Notes: a model not told the origin generated them from the sequence alone. Positions 22,873 through 29,673 are shown, counted from the first letter of the stretch. The stretch: DNA of 29,673 bases from an uncultured Oscillospiraceae bacterium (GCA_950097605.1 CATNEU010000001.1:1-29673), one strand, 5' to 3'. Numbers and translations are program-made.

Positions 22873-23286
22873 ATGGACGTGCAGGCAGAAATCACCGTGT
22901 TTTTCGAGGACCCGTTTTGGGTGGCCGTTTTCAAACGGCACGAAGAGGGAAGGCTTTGCGCCGCAAAGGTCACGTTTGGGCCGGAACCCACCGAGGCCAT
23001 GCTTTACCCCTTTTTTCTGGAACATTTTAAGGAGCTGCGGTTTGGTCCCGCCGCAGACGGAGAGCGCCAGGCTTGCTGCCGCAATCCCAAGCGGCTGCAG
23101 CGGCAGATTCGGCGGCAGCTCGGTGGGAGCGGCGCGGGCACCAAGGCCCAGCAGGCCATCCAGGCGCAGCAGCAGCTTGCAGCGGCGCAGCGCAAGACCG
23201 AACGGCGCGAACGCACCCAAAGCGAAAAGCAGCAGGCTTTCGAGCGGCGCCGTCAAAAACGCAAGGAAAAACACAAAGGGCACTAG
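22873..23286 (+). CDS. yjdF: YjdF-family protein (DUF2992)
   Basis: 137 residues. The N-terminal part (EITVFFEDPFWVAVFKRHEE, AAKVTFGPEPTEAM, YPFFLEHFKELRF) is the conserved YjdF block; the C-terminal half, NPKRLQRQIRRQL then a long Lys/Arg/Glu/Gln-rich helix ending KRKEKHKGH, is the characteristic charged tail. The family is found mostly in Firmicutes; its biochemical role is unknown, although its riboswitch points to protection against or sensing of nitrogen-containing aromatic toxins. A strong AGGAGG stands 7 nt before the ATG and is the target of the complementary segment in the leader. Single gene, divergent from rtcB2. Confidence 0.93.
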   Translation: MDVQAEITVFFEDPFWVAVFKRHEEGRLCAAKVTFGPEPTEAMLYPFFLEHFKELRFGPAADGERQACCRNPKRLQRQIRRQLGGSGAGTKAQQAIQAQQQLAAAQRKTERRERTQSEKQQAFERRRQKRKEKHKGH

Positions 23287-23389
23287 CCACGCCCTGCATA
23301 CCGTCCCGAACGCAGGGGAAGCGGGCGGTATGCAAGATGTCCGCAGCCTTATCTCCGCGGGCATCCCGCAATATTGGTTTTTATAGCAG

Positions 23390-23423
23390 CACAGGCCGCG
23401 TTTTCTAGAAAACGCGGCCTGTG
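23390..23423. terminator. Bidirectional intrinsic terminator
   Basis: Perfect 34-nt palindrome (17-bp arms) followed by TCTTTTATT on the plus strand. It ends yjdF and faces the convergent GNAT gene. Confidence 0.88.
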
Positions 23424-23468
23424 TCTTTTATTATCCCTCATCGCGGGACTGCAAAACACGCTGAAAAT

Positions 23469-23891
23469 TCACCGTCTCCACACCATCCGCCATTCCGGCT
23501 CTCCTGTATGCTCGTCTATCTGCCGGGATTCGGCTGCAAACTGCTCCCGTCTGTAAAACCGCACGGCGCGCTCGTTCTTTTGGTACACCCGCAGCGTCAG
23601 GGTCTCGTGCGTCTGCTTGACAAAATCCAGCAGCCGTCTTCCGATACCTTGAGACTGCGCGCCAACGGCAACGAAAAGGCCCGCAATATAGGAATCCTCC
23701 AGCCCGATGAACCCCAGTATGCCCCGTTCGTCCTCGTATACATAAAGGGCCGACTGCGGCAGCAGTTTCCGCACGGCGGCGATATTCCCTTTCCAGTAGC
23801 TTTCCGGAATAAACCCGTGCGCGCTGCGGTTGGCAGCCAACCAGATCTCCATGACCCGGTCTGTGTCCTCCTGCGCAAACGCCCGTATCAT
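23469..23891 (-). CDS. GNAT-family N-acetyltransferase
   Basis: 140 residues. MIRAFAQEDTDRVMEIWLAAN is the typical GNAT first strand and helix; LYVYEDERGILGFIGLED forms the central strands, and LFVAVGAQSQGIGRRLLDFV carries the acetyl-CoA pyrophosphate-binding Q-x-x-G-I-G-x-x-L motif, followed by LRVYQKNERAVRFYRREQF. It transfers an acetyl group from acetyl-CoA to an amine; substrate unknown. The layout resembles the YjaB/YhbS-like group. Its ATG overlaps the stop of the upstream kinase gene by 4 nt (ATGA), so it is translated by coupling rather than from a strong ribosome site; in-frame sequence further upstream lies inside that kinase gene and is rejected. Confidence 0.9.
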   Translation of the reverse strand: MIRAFAQEDTDRVMEIWLAANRSAHGFIPESYWKGNIAAVRKLLPQSALYVYEDERGILGFIGLEDSYIAGLFVAVGAQSQGIGRRLLDFVKQTHETLTLRVYQKNERAVRFYRREQFAAESRQIDEHTGEPEWRMVWRR

Positions 23892-24424
23892 AGCCGTTCG
23901 CCGCCCCACAGGCGCGAGAGAATCCACTTGTCGATTCTCTCCGCGGCTTGGTCCGGCGCCAAAGCAGAGGTATCCAGCAATTTGATGGACGGGGTGGTGC
24001 CAGCGGCGTTTTCCACCAGCCAACGGTTAAAATCCAGGGACGACTGCACCCAGGTTTCATCTGTTACGCCTCTGCCGGCCGTCATCCTCTGCCGCAGCGC
24101 CTGGTCGCTGCAAACAACGGCGAGATAGTGGATATCCGTAAACAGCGAACGTTCCGGCAGCGGCTCGAGCTGTTCGGGCGTGTTGCAGCCGCACAGGACA
24201 ACGGGTTTTCCAATTTGCGAGATATTCGCGCACACCGTCATCCACAGTTTGCGATAGGCTTTGTAGTGGTCCTCGGGCGTGTTGTAAATATCATTCCATA
24301 GCAAATCGCTTTCCATTACAATATAGTCTTTCTCATTGGCAAAGAGCGCCGCGCATATGGTCGACTTCCCCGCACAGGAAGCGCCCGTGATGATAAAAAG
24401 AGGTTGTTTATTGGTTGGCTGCAT
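23888..24424 (-). CDS. P-loop nucleoside/small-molecule kinase-like ATPase
   Basis: 178 residues. IITGASCAGKSTICAAL near residue 12 is a Walker A motif, MESDLLWNDI provides an acidic residue in the position of a kinase substrate site, and PVVLCGCNTPEQLEPL plus the YLAVVCSDQALRQRM segment (LID-like, R-x-R) fit a small P-loop kinase rather than a motor ATPase. Proteins of this type are often annotated as nucleoside kinases or AAA proteins; the substrate is unknown. Start ATG 24424 has GGAGGAG 6 nt upstream, while the frame extends to 24463 without a site. It lies 66 nt after the GIY-YIG gene with no clear terminator between and is coupled to the GNAT gene. Confidence 0.75.
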   Translation of the reverse strand: MQPTNKQPLFIITGASCAGKSTICAALFANEKDYIVMESDLLWNDIYNTPEDHYKAYRKLWMTVCANISQIGKPVVLCGCNTPEQLEPLPERSLFTDIHYLAVVCSDQALRQRMTAGRGVTDETWVQSSLDFNRWLVENAAGTTPSIKLLDTSALAPDQAAERIDKWILSRLWGGERL

Positions 24425-24490
24425 AGGGTTCTCCTCCACAGGGGCGCTCCTCTGGCTTTCCAAGGCCCGGCAGTGCGGCCCCCGCTTTCT

Positions 24491-24775
24491 CTATGTATTT
24501 TCTTGCGCGTATAAATTGATCAGTGCCAGCTTCTGTATGCGGCTCATCCGCTTGATTTCGCATTCGCGGCGCAGCGCCTGCGATTTATCCGCCAGTTTTT
24601 CGCAATAGACAAGCCGCACCGGCAGCCTCGACCTTGTGTATTTCGCCCCGCGGCCGCAACTGTGCACCCGCAGGCGCGCCGCAATATCATAGGTCCAGCC
24701 CGTATAGAGCGTGCCGTCCGCGCAGTGCAGCATGTATACAAACGCGCAGGGCGGCGCGCCGTCCTCTAGTCCCAT
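24491..24775 (-). CDS. GIY-YIG nuclease-domain protein
   Basis: 94 residues, a stand-alone domain of the YhbQ/UPF0213 type. CAFVYMLHCADGTLYTGWT is the GIY-YIG strand pair (here VYM...LYTG), then HSCGRGAKYTRSRLPVRLVY, EKLADKSQALRRECEIKRMSR with the conserved Arg and Glu, and LALINLY. This group has been described as small nucleases or nucleic-acid-binding proteins; the cellular role is unclear. ATG 24775 overlaps the end of the upstream ArsC-like gene by 10 nt, and GGAGGT lies 9 nt upstream; the longer frame to 24874 runs through the neighbour gene. It is the last clear gene of the msrAB operon. Confidence 0.9.
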   Translation of the reverse strand: MGLEDGAPPCAFVYMLHCADGTLYTGWTYDIAARLRVHSCGRGAKYTRSRLPVRLVYCEKLADKSQALRRECEIKRMSRIQKLALINLYAQENT

Positions 24776-25101
24776 TCCTTCCAGACCTCCGGACGGTACC
24801 CAACCGTTGCCTGCCTGCCGTTTCGGACCACCGGCGTTTTCAGAAGCACCGGTTGTTCCAGCAGTTTTTCGCACCGGTCGTCCTCGTGGGCGAGGTACCG
24901 CACAAGCGCTGCGTCGGGGTGCTTTTCATCAAGCAGCGCATCCAGGCCGCCGCATGCTGCCGCAACCGACCGCAGTTCGCCGCGGCTCAACCCCTTTTTC
25001 GCAAGGTCCACTTTTTGAAATTTGACCCCGCGCTCCTTAAAATAGCGTTCGGCCTTTTTGGTGTCAAAGCATTTGGCCTTTCCAAATATCTGAATGTTCA
25101 T
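24766..25101 (-). CDS. ArsC/Spx-like thioredoxin-fold protein
   Basis: 111 residues. MNIQIFGKAKCFDTKKAERYF holds a single N-terminal Cys in C-F-D-T rather than CxxC, so it differs from the CxxC paralogue at 14890-15252. KERGVKFQKVDL, LSRGELRSVAAAC and LLKTPVVRNGRQATVGYRPEVW match the arsenate reductase/YffB family, with TPVVRNG in the conserved cis-Pro region. With one Cys and no arsenic genes nearby, arsenate reduction is not supported; a thiol-redox role is inferred from the neighbouring methionine sulfoxide reductase. GGAGG lies 7 nt before the ATG, and the start overlaps thpR by 4 nt. Confidence 0.85.
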   Translation of the reverse strand: MNIQIFGKAKCFDTKKAERYFKERGVKFQKVDLAKKGLSRGELRSVAAACGGLDALLDEKHPDAALVRYLAHEDDRCEKLLEQPVLLKTPVVRNGRQATVGYRPEVWKEWD

Positions 25102-25637
25102 GCCTGTTCCTCCAGCAGTGTGTGATAGAGCGGGGTATAGGTCAGCTTTCCCTGGAGCCTTTCGGACTTCATCAGGGTGATCCGCTCCACCCGCATTTCC
25201 ATCGGCGGGACCCGCTTTGCAAGCGCATTTTCATCGGGCGGGTCGGACAGGCGCACCTCGCGCGCAAGTGTCAAATGCGGCTTAAAGGGCTTATCGTCCA
25301 GCGAAAAGCCCTGCTTGCGCAGCGCGTCTGCAACCTGCGCCTGCAAACCGGCAAGCGGCGCGCTCAGTTCAGCGCCCGCCCAGTAGAGGTCGCCGCCGCG
25401 CCGTGCAAACCGTCCCATACCGCCGATTGTCAACGAAAACGGCGCGGCCCGCACCGACGCCATGGCGCGCTTTGCGTCGGCCAGCCGCGCGGTCTCTCCA
25501 ATAAACGCGAGGGTGAGATGCAGGTTATTCCGATGGGTAAACCTGCCGAACTGCGCCTGCTCCCGCAGCGCGCCGGACGCGCGGCAGAGCGCGTCCCGTA
25601 TGGCGTCTTCGAGGCAGATAGCCACAAACAAACGCAT
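25098..25637 (-). CDS. thpR: RNA 2',3'-cyclic phosphodiesterase
   Basis: 179 residues, the normal LigT/ThpR length. The two HxTx motifs of the 2H phosphoesterase superfamily are clear: NLHLTLAFIGE near residue 40 and FKPHLTLAREV near residue 122; the N-terminus MRLFVAICLED is typical. The family opens 2',3'-cyclic phosphates on RNA to 2'-phosphates and can also join tRNA halves by a 2',5' bond in vitro. AAAGGAAG precedes the ATG. It sits 6 nt after the esterase gene and overlaps the ArsC-like gene, so it belongs to the msrAB operon. The rtcB2 ligase about 3 kb away acts on the same kind of RNA ends, but no direct link is shown. Confidence 0.93.
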   Translation of the reverse strand: MRLFVAICLEDAIRDALCRASGALREQAQFGRFTHRNNLHLTLAFIGETARLADAKRAMASVRAAPFSLTIGGMGRFARRGGDLYWAGAELSAPLAGLQAQVADALRKQGFSLDDKPFKPHLTLAREVRLSDPPDENALAKRVPPMEMRVERITLMKSERLQGKLTYTPLYHTLLEEQA

Positions 25638-25643
25638 ACCAAG

Positions 25644-26399
25644 TCACTTCCTTTCCTCTATCTCGCCGCCAAACAGCCAGGTCAGCGCAAGGCGGTAGCG
25701 TTCGGGAATCTCATAAAAATGGTCGCCGGGCACGCGCCGCAAAACCGTCTGCGCGGTGCTTTTCAGCTCCCGCCGCAGCGAGGCGAACACCTGCTCCGCC
25801 GCCTGCTCGACGCACTTCATGCGCGGCGTGGCGCGCCGGCTCTCGGCCTTGCCCAGGGAGAGGTAGACCCGCGCCGCCGCCGACGCGGGCGCATGCTCCA
25901 GCGCATATGCCGCAAACCCATCGTACCACAGCGAACCCGATATCCCTGCAAACAGGCCGAAAACCCCGGTCCGGTAGACCGCATACACCGCAAACAGCCC
26001 GCCCAGGGAGTAACCGGCCAGCGCTGTGTCCGCAGGACCGGACAGCGTTCGGTACGCCCGGTCCACGGCGGGCTTGATCAGTTCAGTCAGCCGCGCAAGG
26101 CAGGCGTCGGCCCGGCCGCCAAACGGCCGCCCGTTTTTGGAAAGCGGCGGGGCCGGCCAGGGGGTATAGTCGTCGTCGCGCCGCTCATCCAGCGGTGAAA
26201 CCAAAATAAACGGGCGGCAGCTCCCCGCAGCAAAGCCGGGCTCCAGCAGCTCGATGATCTCCGCAAGCCCCGTTTCGAGCATCCGCCCGTCGGCTGCATA
26301 CACCACCGGATAGCGCTCCTGCCCGCTTGCATACTGCGGCGGCAGATACACCAGGCAGGGCACGCCGCCCAGCTCCGCACGCAATACGTTCCCCTGCAT
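25644..26399 (-). CDS. Alpha/beta-hydrolase esterase (Fes/IroE-like)
   Basis: 251 residues. VPCLVYLPPQY and YPVVYAADGRM open the hydrolase fold, and ALAGYSLGGLFAVYAV near residue 130 carries the nucleophile elbow G-x-S-x-G with the catalytic Ser; a histidine near the end (PGDHFYEIP) completes the triad. It belongs to the putative esterase family that includes enterochelin esterases, S-formylglutathione hydrolases and mycolyl-like enzymes; no signal peptide is seen, so it is cytoplasmic. Substrate unknown. Start ATG 26399 is preceded by GGAGGAGG; a much longer frame continues upstream to 26882 but only as a shadow inside msrAB. It is 28 nt after msrAB. Confidence 0.88.
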   Translation of the reverse strand: MQGNVLRAELGGVPCLVYLPPQYASGQERYPVVYAADGRMLETGLAEIIELLEPGFAAGSCRPFILVSPLDERRDDDYTPWPAPPLSKNGRPFGGRADACLARLTELIKPAVDRAYRTLSGPADTALAGYSLGGLFAVYAVYRTGVFGLFAGISGSLWYDGFAAYALEHAPASAAARVYLSLGKAESRRATPRMKCVEQAAEQVFASLRRELKSTAQTVLRRVPGDHFYEIPERYRLALTWLFGGEIEERK

Positions 26400-26427
26400 C
26401 CGTGCACCTCCTCCCTGTTGGCTGCGG

Positions 26428-27387
26428 CTAGTCCGCCTGATCGAGCAGCGCTCCATAGCCAAGCGCCTCCATCTGTGATTTGGGAACAAACCGCAGCGCG
26501 GCGCTGTTGATGCAATAGCGAAGTCCGCCCCGGTCCGTGGGGCCGTCGTCAAACACATGTCCAAGGTGCGCGTCCCCCACGCGGCTGCGCACTTCCGTGC
26601 GCAGAATGCCGTACGACCGGTCCTCCGATTCCCGTGCAACCAGCGGGTCAACCGGCTTTGCAAAGCTCGGCCAGCCGCAGCCCGCGTCAAACTTGTCCCG
26701 GGAGGAAAACAGAGGCTCGCCCGTCGTGACGTCCACATAGATTCCGGGCTCGTAGTGGTCCCAGTATTCCCCCGTAAACGCCGGTTCGGTCGCGCCCTGC
26801 CTGGCCACGGCATACTGGCGTTCCGTAAGCGCTTCCCGCAATTTGCCGTCGCTCTGCCGCTGATAGCGGGTGGGGTCCACAACGGCCCGCGCGGCCCGCC
26901 TGACCAGCGCCGGTCCTATGTGGCAATAACCGCCCGGATTTTTCTCGAGATACTTTTGATGTTCGTCCTCCGCCGGGGCATAGTTGAGAAGCGGCGCCTG
27001 CTCGATGGCCAGCGGCTTCGCATACCGCTTTTGCAGCGCGCGCAGCGACGCCGCAATCACCGGCGCGTCGGCTTCGGCCGTGTAGTAAATGCCCGTGCGA
27101 TACTGCGTCCCGCGGTCGTTTCCCTGCCGGTTGACCGAAACCGGGTCAATCGCCTCATAAAACAGTTCCAGCAGGAACGGCAGCGGCAGCCGTTCGGGGT
27201 CGTATTCGACCCGCACCGCCTCCGCATGTCCCGTATCCTCATAGCACACCTGCTCATAGGTGGGATTTTCCGTACGCCCGTTGGCATAGCCCACCTCGGT
27301 GCGCACAACGCCGCGTATTTTCGATACATAGTTCTCCAATCCCCAAAAGCAACCGCCGGCCAGATAGATTTCTTTGTTTTGCTGCAA
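26428..27387 (-). CDS. msrAB: Peptide methionine sulfoxide reductase MsrA-MsrB fusion
   Basis: 319 residues with both domains. MsrA covers about 1-155: YLAGGCFWGLENY with the catalytic Cys at about 13, then the YANG, GHAEAVRVEYDP and RTGIYY blocks. MsrB covers about 185-319: FDAGCGWPSFAKP and the catalytic Cys in RYCINSAALRF near residue 292. The zinc-binding CxxC pairs of many MsrB proteins are absent, as in the zinc-free class. Together they reduce S- and R-methionine sulfoxide, protecting proteins against oxidation. Start TTG 27387 lies 8 nt after AGGAGG; the longer frame from 27408 would contain the ribosome site itself. It heads an operon of msrAB, esterase, thpR, ArsC-like and GIY-YIG genes. 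Confidence 0.95.
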   Translation of the reverse strand: MQQNKEIYLAGGCFWGLENYVSKIRGVVRTEVGYANGRTENPTYEQVCYEDTGHAEAVRVEYDPERLPLPFLLELFYEAIDPVSVNRQGNDRGTQYRTGIYYTAEADAPVIAASLRALQKRYAKPLAIEQAPLLNYAPAEDEHQKYLEKNPGGYCHIGPALVRRAARAVVDPTRYQRQSDGKLREALTERQYAVARQGATEPAFTGEYWDHYEPGIYVDVTTGEPLFSSRDKFDAGCGWPSFAKPVDPLVARESEDRSYGILRTEVRSRVGDAHLGHVFDDGPTDRGGLRYCINSAALRFVPKSQMEALGYGALLDQAD

Positions 27388-27585
27388 TCCAATTGCCTCC
27401 TTTTGCAAATACTCTTTCTAGCATACCCGGAAAAGGCGTTTCTATAGAGCCCGGCATGGACAGTTGGGCGGGCAGCGGGTTGATTTTAGGAACGTTGCCG
27501 CAAGCCAGGCTGGAGCGGGCACTTTGTATACCCGATTTTTCCCCCGCGACTCTGCATGGAGCGCACCATACCAAATGCTATTCGT
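27388..27585 (-). other. Untranslated leader of msrAB, unidentified
   Basis: About 190 nt between the predicted transcription start (near 27579) and the TTG start. It contains no complete hairpin-plus-T-run, and no known riboswitch consensus is recognised. Confidence 0.4.
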
Positions 27586-27614
27586 ATTATAATGCATGCC
27601 GTCCGTTTTCTCAA
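27586..27614 (-). promoter_or_regulatory. Promoter of the msrAB operon
   Basis: On the minus strand TTGAGA (27609-27614), 17 bp, consensus TATAAT (27586-27591). It is about 200 bp before the msrAB start. Confidence 0.7.
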
Positions 27615-27668
27615 CAGAAAGCGCATAGCCCCTTTTTTCTGCTTGCCGCCCGACCAAACAGCTTATAC

Positions 27669-27687
27669 AAATATGCAATGCATATTT
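27669..27687. promoter_or_regulatory. Dyad operator candidate, copy 1
   Basis: Perfect inverted repeat AAATATGCA-A-TGCATATTT, 41 bp before the -35 of the first RHS-head-like gene. A related dyad lies at the same distance before the second copy, while the DNA around differs, so the element is under selection. Confidence 0.6.
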
Positions 27688-27728
27688 ATCTAGATCTATA
27701 AAATTATATCATAAATAGAAATATAAGG

Positions 27729-27757
27729 TTGACTTTTGTATGGGCTTGGACTATATT
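27729..27757 (+). promoter_or_regulatory. Promoter of the first RHS-head-like gene
   Basis: TTGACT (27729-27734), 17 bp, TATATT (27752-27757). The same architecture occurs upstream of the second gene. Confidence 0.75.
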
Positions 27758-27769
27758 GAAATCAGAAAA

Positions 27770-27782
27770 AAGGGATTCCCTT
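27770..27782 (+). other. 5'-end stem-loop of transcript 1
   Basis: AAGGGA-T-TCCCTT, a few nt after the predicted start. A different sequence at the same place in copy 2 also forms a stem. Confidence 0.45.
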
Positions 27783-27827
27783 CATTTTGGAAAACAACAG
27801 GACAAAAAACAGAGGAGGTTTTGACTT

Positions 27828-28922
27828 ATGCATCATCATCAGCTTCGCAGAACTCTCAAGAAAGCCGCCGCCATTCTGTGCGTCGCAGCTCTAGCGGTCA
27901 CAGCGGTCCCGGCAGGCGCCGTATCCGCCGCTTCGGCTTCCGCAGCCCAGGCTGCTTCCGACATTTCGGATTACCAGATGTATCTGGAGAGAAACGTCGG
28001 CGTGGACGGCGACAGCGTGCGTCCAATCGCGCTCGGCCAGAATACAACGGGATACATCAACCACGCCTCCGGCAACATGGCGCTCAAAATCGACATCCTC
28101 GACGGCCTTTCCCTGGTCTACAACTCCCAGACCGACGCGGATAACCGTATGGGGCTTGGTGTCACCTGCAACTACCTGCAAACGGTCGAACGGGTGGACC
28201 GCGATACCTTTGTGCAGACCGAATGGGACGGCAGCCGCCACTATTTCAAACGGCTGCGCGGCGAAATGTTCCGCGACGACCGCAATTATATGATGACAAA
28301 CTCTTTTGACAGCTCCAACTCCACGCTCGGCTGCATCATCAGCCGCGAAACCGACCAGGGCTCGCGCAATCTGTTCTTCGACCGCAACGGCTATCTGATC
28401 CAGGAGGAGCTCGGTGAAAACATAACCAACATCACCTACGACTATTCCTACGAAAACGAATACCATGTGATTGATACAATTGAGAGCAGCAAATTCGGCA
28501 AAGTGAAGTTTGGATATGCGCGCCCCATACGCGGACAGTTGCGTCTGGCTGGTATCGAATTGGTTCAGGAAGACGGCACAAGCCAGCCAATCTGCGCTAT
28601 CAACATTACGGATACAAGCTTGTTTACCAGCGGAACCCTGAATTCAGTAAAATTCGCAGACGGCAACGAAGTTTCGTTGCAATACGATTACAACACCCAT
28701 CTGCTGTCCAGCGTGCGGGACCCGAGCTATCCGTCCAGCAGCCTCTTCTTCTATGGCGAGACCGGTGGGCTGACGCGTATCGGTTCTTTCCAATGCAAGG
28801 ATACGAGCTATCCTAACAGGCCTCCGTACGACGGTGCGACTTTCTATTATGAATCCAATTCCACCGTTGTCTATAATGCGGATGGTTCCAGCTATACGGT
28901 CGACGTTTGGTCCGGCCAGTAA
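27828..28922 (+). CDS. Secreted RHS-head-like protein, copy 1
   Basis: 364 residues. The N-terminus has basic residues (QLRRTLKKAAAIL) followed by a hydrophobic stretch ending AVTAVPAGAVSAASASAAQA: a signal peptide. The mature part begins with GYINHASGNMALKIDILDGL and LSLVYNSQ, then WDGSRHYFKR and IQEELGENI-like strands, resembling the opening region of RHS/YD-repeat proteins (Y-N-P-x-T-G-N, then Y-Y-N-S-Q, D-G-x-x-H-Y-F). The C-terminal half has further YD-like strands (SLQYDYNTHLLSSV, LFFYGETGGLTRIGSF) but no long repeat array, core cage or toxin domain, and it ends at residue 364. AGAGGAGG is 6-8 nt before the ATG. The second copy at 29258 is about three-quarters identical over the first 138 residues. 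Function unknown; surface or extracellular location inferred. Confidence 0.8.
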   Translation: MHHHQLRRTLKKAAAILCVAALAVTAVPAGAVSAASASAAQAASDISDYQMYLERNVGVDGDSVRPIALGQNTTGYINHASGNMALKIDILDGLSLVYNSQTDADNRMGLGVTCNYLQTVERVDRDTFVQTEWDGSRHYFKRLRGEMFRDDRNYMMTNSFDSSNSTLGCIISRETDQGSRNLFFDRNGYLIQEELGENITNITYDYSYENEYHVIDTIESSKFGKVKFGYARPIRGQLRLAGIELVQEDGTSQPICAINITDTSLFTSGTLNSVKFADGNEVSLQYDYNTHLLSSVRDPSYPSSSLFFYGETGGLTRIGSFQCKDTSYPNRPPYDGATFYYESNSTVVYNADGSSYTVDVWSGQ

Positions 28923-29101
28923 AGCCTTCTACATGAATCCTTCTTAATAATCCCTTCTTATCGTTCTTCCCATCTTTCAACCGGAGAGGCGGCTGCGGAG
29001 ATTTTCGCAGCCGCCTTTCCGGTTTTATATACAAACGCAATGAGATCGCAAGCGCATATGTCCATTGTTTTTAAACCGCCAAGGCCGGGTCAGCTTAGAC
29101 C
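28923..29101. other. Spacer between the two RHS-head-like genes
   Basis: After the terminator (28979-29025) and before the second dyad it is AT-rich, with no credible reading frame and no repeat of its own. Confidence 0.5.
28987..29016 (+). terminator. Intrinsic terminator of the first RHS-head-like gene
   Basis: 11-bp stem (28987-28997 with 29006-29016), 8-nt loop, extended by an outer AACCGGA/TCCGGTT pairing with one bulge, then TTTT near 29022-29026. Confidence 0.85.
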
Positions 29102-29119
29102 AATATGCATGAGCATATT
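29102..29119. promoter_or_regulatory. Dyad operator candidate, copy 2
   Basis: AATATGC-ATGA-GCATATT, 42 bp before the -35 of the second gene. Arms are the same as in copy 1, but the centre differs in length and sequence. Confidence 0.6.
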
Positions 29120-29161
29120 TGTCTAGATATATAAAATATTCTCATATATTCTAAATACAGG

Positions 29162-29190
29162 TTGACTTTCCAATGCGTCGGTACTATAGT
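29162..29190 (+). promoter_or_regulatory. Promoter of the second RHS-head-like gene
   Basis: TTGACT (29162-29167), 17 bp, TATAGT (29185-29190). Confidence 0.75.
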
Positions 29191-29197
29191 CAAGGTG

Positions 29198-29218
29198 ATG
29201 AAAGAAGCTCTCTTTCAT
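29198..29218 (+). other. 5'-end stem-loop of transcript 2
   Basis: ATGAAAGA-AGCTC-TCTTTCAT, a perfect 8-bp stem at the predicted start of transcription, in the same place as the stem of copy 1 but with a different sequence. Confidence 0.5.
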
Positions 29219-29257
29219 ATGGAAAACAACAGGACAAAAAAGAGGAGGTTTTTACTT

Positions 29258-29673
29258 ATGCAAAACAGTCAACTCCGCAAATGTCTCAAAAAAGCGGCGG
29301 CCATTGTGTGTGTTGCGGCTCTCGCCGTCACAGCCGTCCCGGCAGGCGCCGTACCCATCGCGTCGGCTTCCGCGGCGCAGGCCGCTTCGGCTGTCTCCGA
29401 TTATCAGATGTATCTGGAGAGCAACGTGGGCGTAACCGGTGATGGCGCGCGCGATTTCAATATCGGCCGGAACACAATGGGATACATCAACCACGTCACC
29501 GGCAACATGGCACTTAAAATCGACGTAGCCGACGGCCTTTCCCTGGTCTACAACTCCCAGACCGGTACGGATCTCCGCATGGGGCTCGGCGTAACCTGCA
29601 ACTACTCCCAGACCGTAGAGCAAGTGGACGAAGATACCTATGTGCAGACCGATTGGGACGGCAGCCGCCACTA
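29258..29673 (+). CDS. Secreted RHS-head-like protein, copy 2, 3' partial
   Basis: The frame is open to the window edge, so only the first 138 residues are seen. MQNSQLRKCLKKAAAIVCV followed by a hydrophobic segment and AVPAGAVPIASASAAQAAS is the same signal peptide as in copy 1; then come YQMYLESNVGVTGDGAR, GYINHVTGNMALKID, LSLVYNSQ, GLGVTCNY and DWDGSRHY. By eye about three-quarters of residues are identical to copy 1. Differences cluster in the first residues of the signal peptide and in the region around residues 60-75. AGAGGAGG precedes the ATG, and the whole 35 nt before the start matches copy 1 closely, so the duplication included the leader. Whether this copy continues into a longer RHS array cannot be seen. 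Confidence 0.8.
   Translation, partial: MQNSQLRKCLKKAAAIVCVAALAVTAVPAGAVPIASASAAQAASAVSDYQMYLESNVGVTGDGARDFNIGRNTMGYINHVTGNMALKIDVADGLSLVYNSQTGTDLRMGLGVTCNYSQTVEQVDEDTYVQTDWDGSRH

Noticed and set aside
27388..27585. SAM riboswitch in the msrAB leader (GCGGCAACG resembles part of SAM-I)
   Set aside because: The other conserved SAM-I segments and the terminator are missing.
27393..27701. 102-codon plus-strand frame between msrAB and the first RHS-head-like gene
   Set aside because: No ribosome site, overlaps the msrAB promoter and the dyad, no recognisable protein.
1..29673. CRISPR arrays, insertion sequences, tRNA and rRNA genes
   Set aside because: No regularly spaced repeats, transposase motifs, tRNA cloverleaf or rRNA sequence seen by eye on either strand.

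Overview
The window looks like chromosomal DNA of a moderately GC-rich, anaerobic Firmicute of the class Clostridia, probably from the gut-type Oscillospirales/Ruminococcaceae side. This rests on strong AGGAGG ribosome sites, TTGACA/TATAAT promoters, a DUF4080 radical SAM protein, a TIGR01440 protein, YwbE and YjdF family proteins, a yjdF-type leader RNA, an ECF S-component and a FruR-FruK-FruA fructose operon. I cannot name a genus. No rRNA, tRNA, CRISPR array, transposase or phage gene is visible, so most of the window is ordinary housekeeping and accessory DNA arranged in short operons separated by strong hairpin terminators.

Layout from left to right. 1-1455: end of a large, less GC-rich gene for an M35-type (aspzincin) metallopeptidase fused to a lectin-like beta-propeller. 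1589-5035: a divergent Nramp-family transporter and, facing away, a Na+/phosphate symporter with a PhoU tail. 5099-7689: an exported SurA-N-like protein and a B12-binding radical SAM protein. 7863-9857: a small Smr-domain protein, then the coenzyme A pair coaX plus a probable pantothenate ECF S-component. 9945-10412: a lipoprotein. 10623-14519: the fructose operon fruR-fruK-fruA plus an HPr protein that lacks the regulatory serine. 14890-17240: a nitroreductase-ywbE-arsC-like operon divergent from a MerR/BmrR-type regulator. 17315-19993: a yccF-alcohol dehydrogenase-TIGR01440-HAD operon. 20298-21206: an SDR oxidoreductase. 21263-23286: a divergent pair, an rtcB2-type RNA ligase and yjdF, both with elaborate RNA leaders. 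23469-27387: a GNAT/kinase pair and the msrAB-esterase-thpR-arsC-like-GIY-YIG operon. 27669-29673: two tandem, separately promoted copies of a secreted RHS-head-like protein; the second copy runs off the window.

The most interesting parts are regulatory. The rtcB2 gene has a leader with its own 12-codon reading frame, an 8-bp inverted repeat enclosing that frame, and an intrinsic-terminator hairpin before the gene, which reads like a ribosome-sensing attenuator for an RNA-repair enzyme. Back to back with it, yjdF carries a leader whose CCUCCUA segment is exactly complementary to its own ribosome site. At the right end, two paralogous secreted proteins share an upstream dyad at a fixed distance from each promoter and both have a 5'-terminal stem-loop.

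Several gene starts were moved from the longest reading frame to the position set by the ribosome binding site; three of these are TTG starts (ywbE, rtcB2, msrAB). All functional calls are by reading motifs, without database searches.
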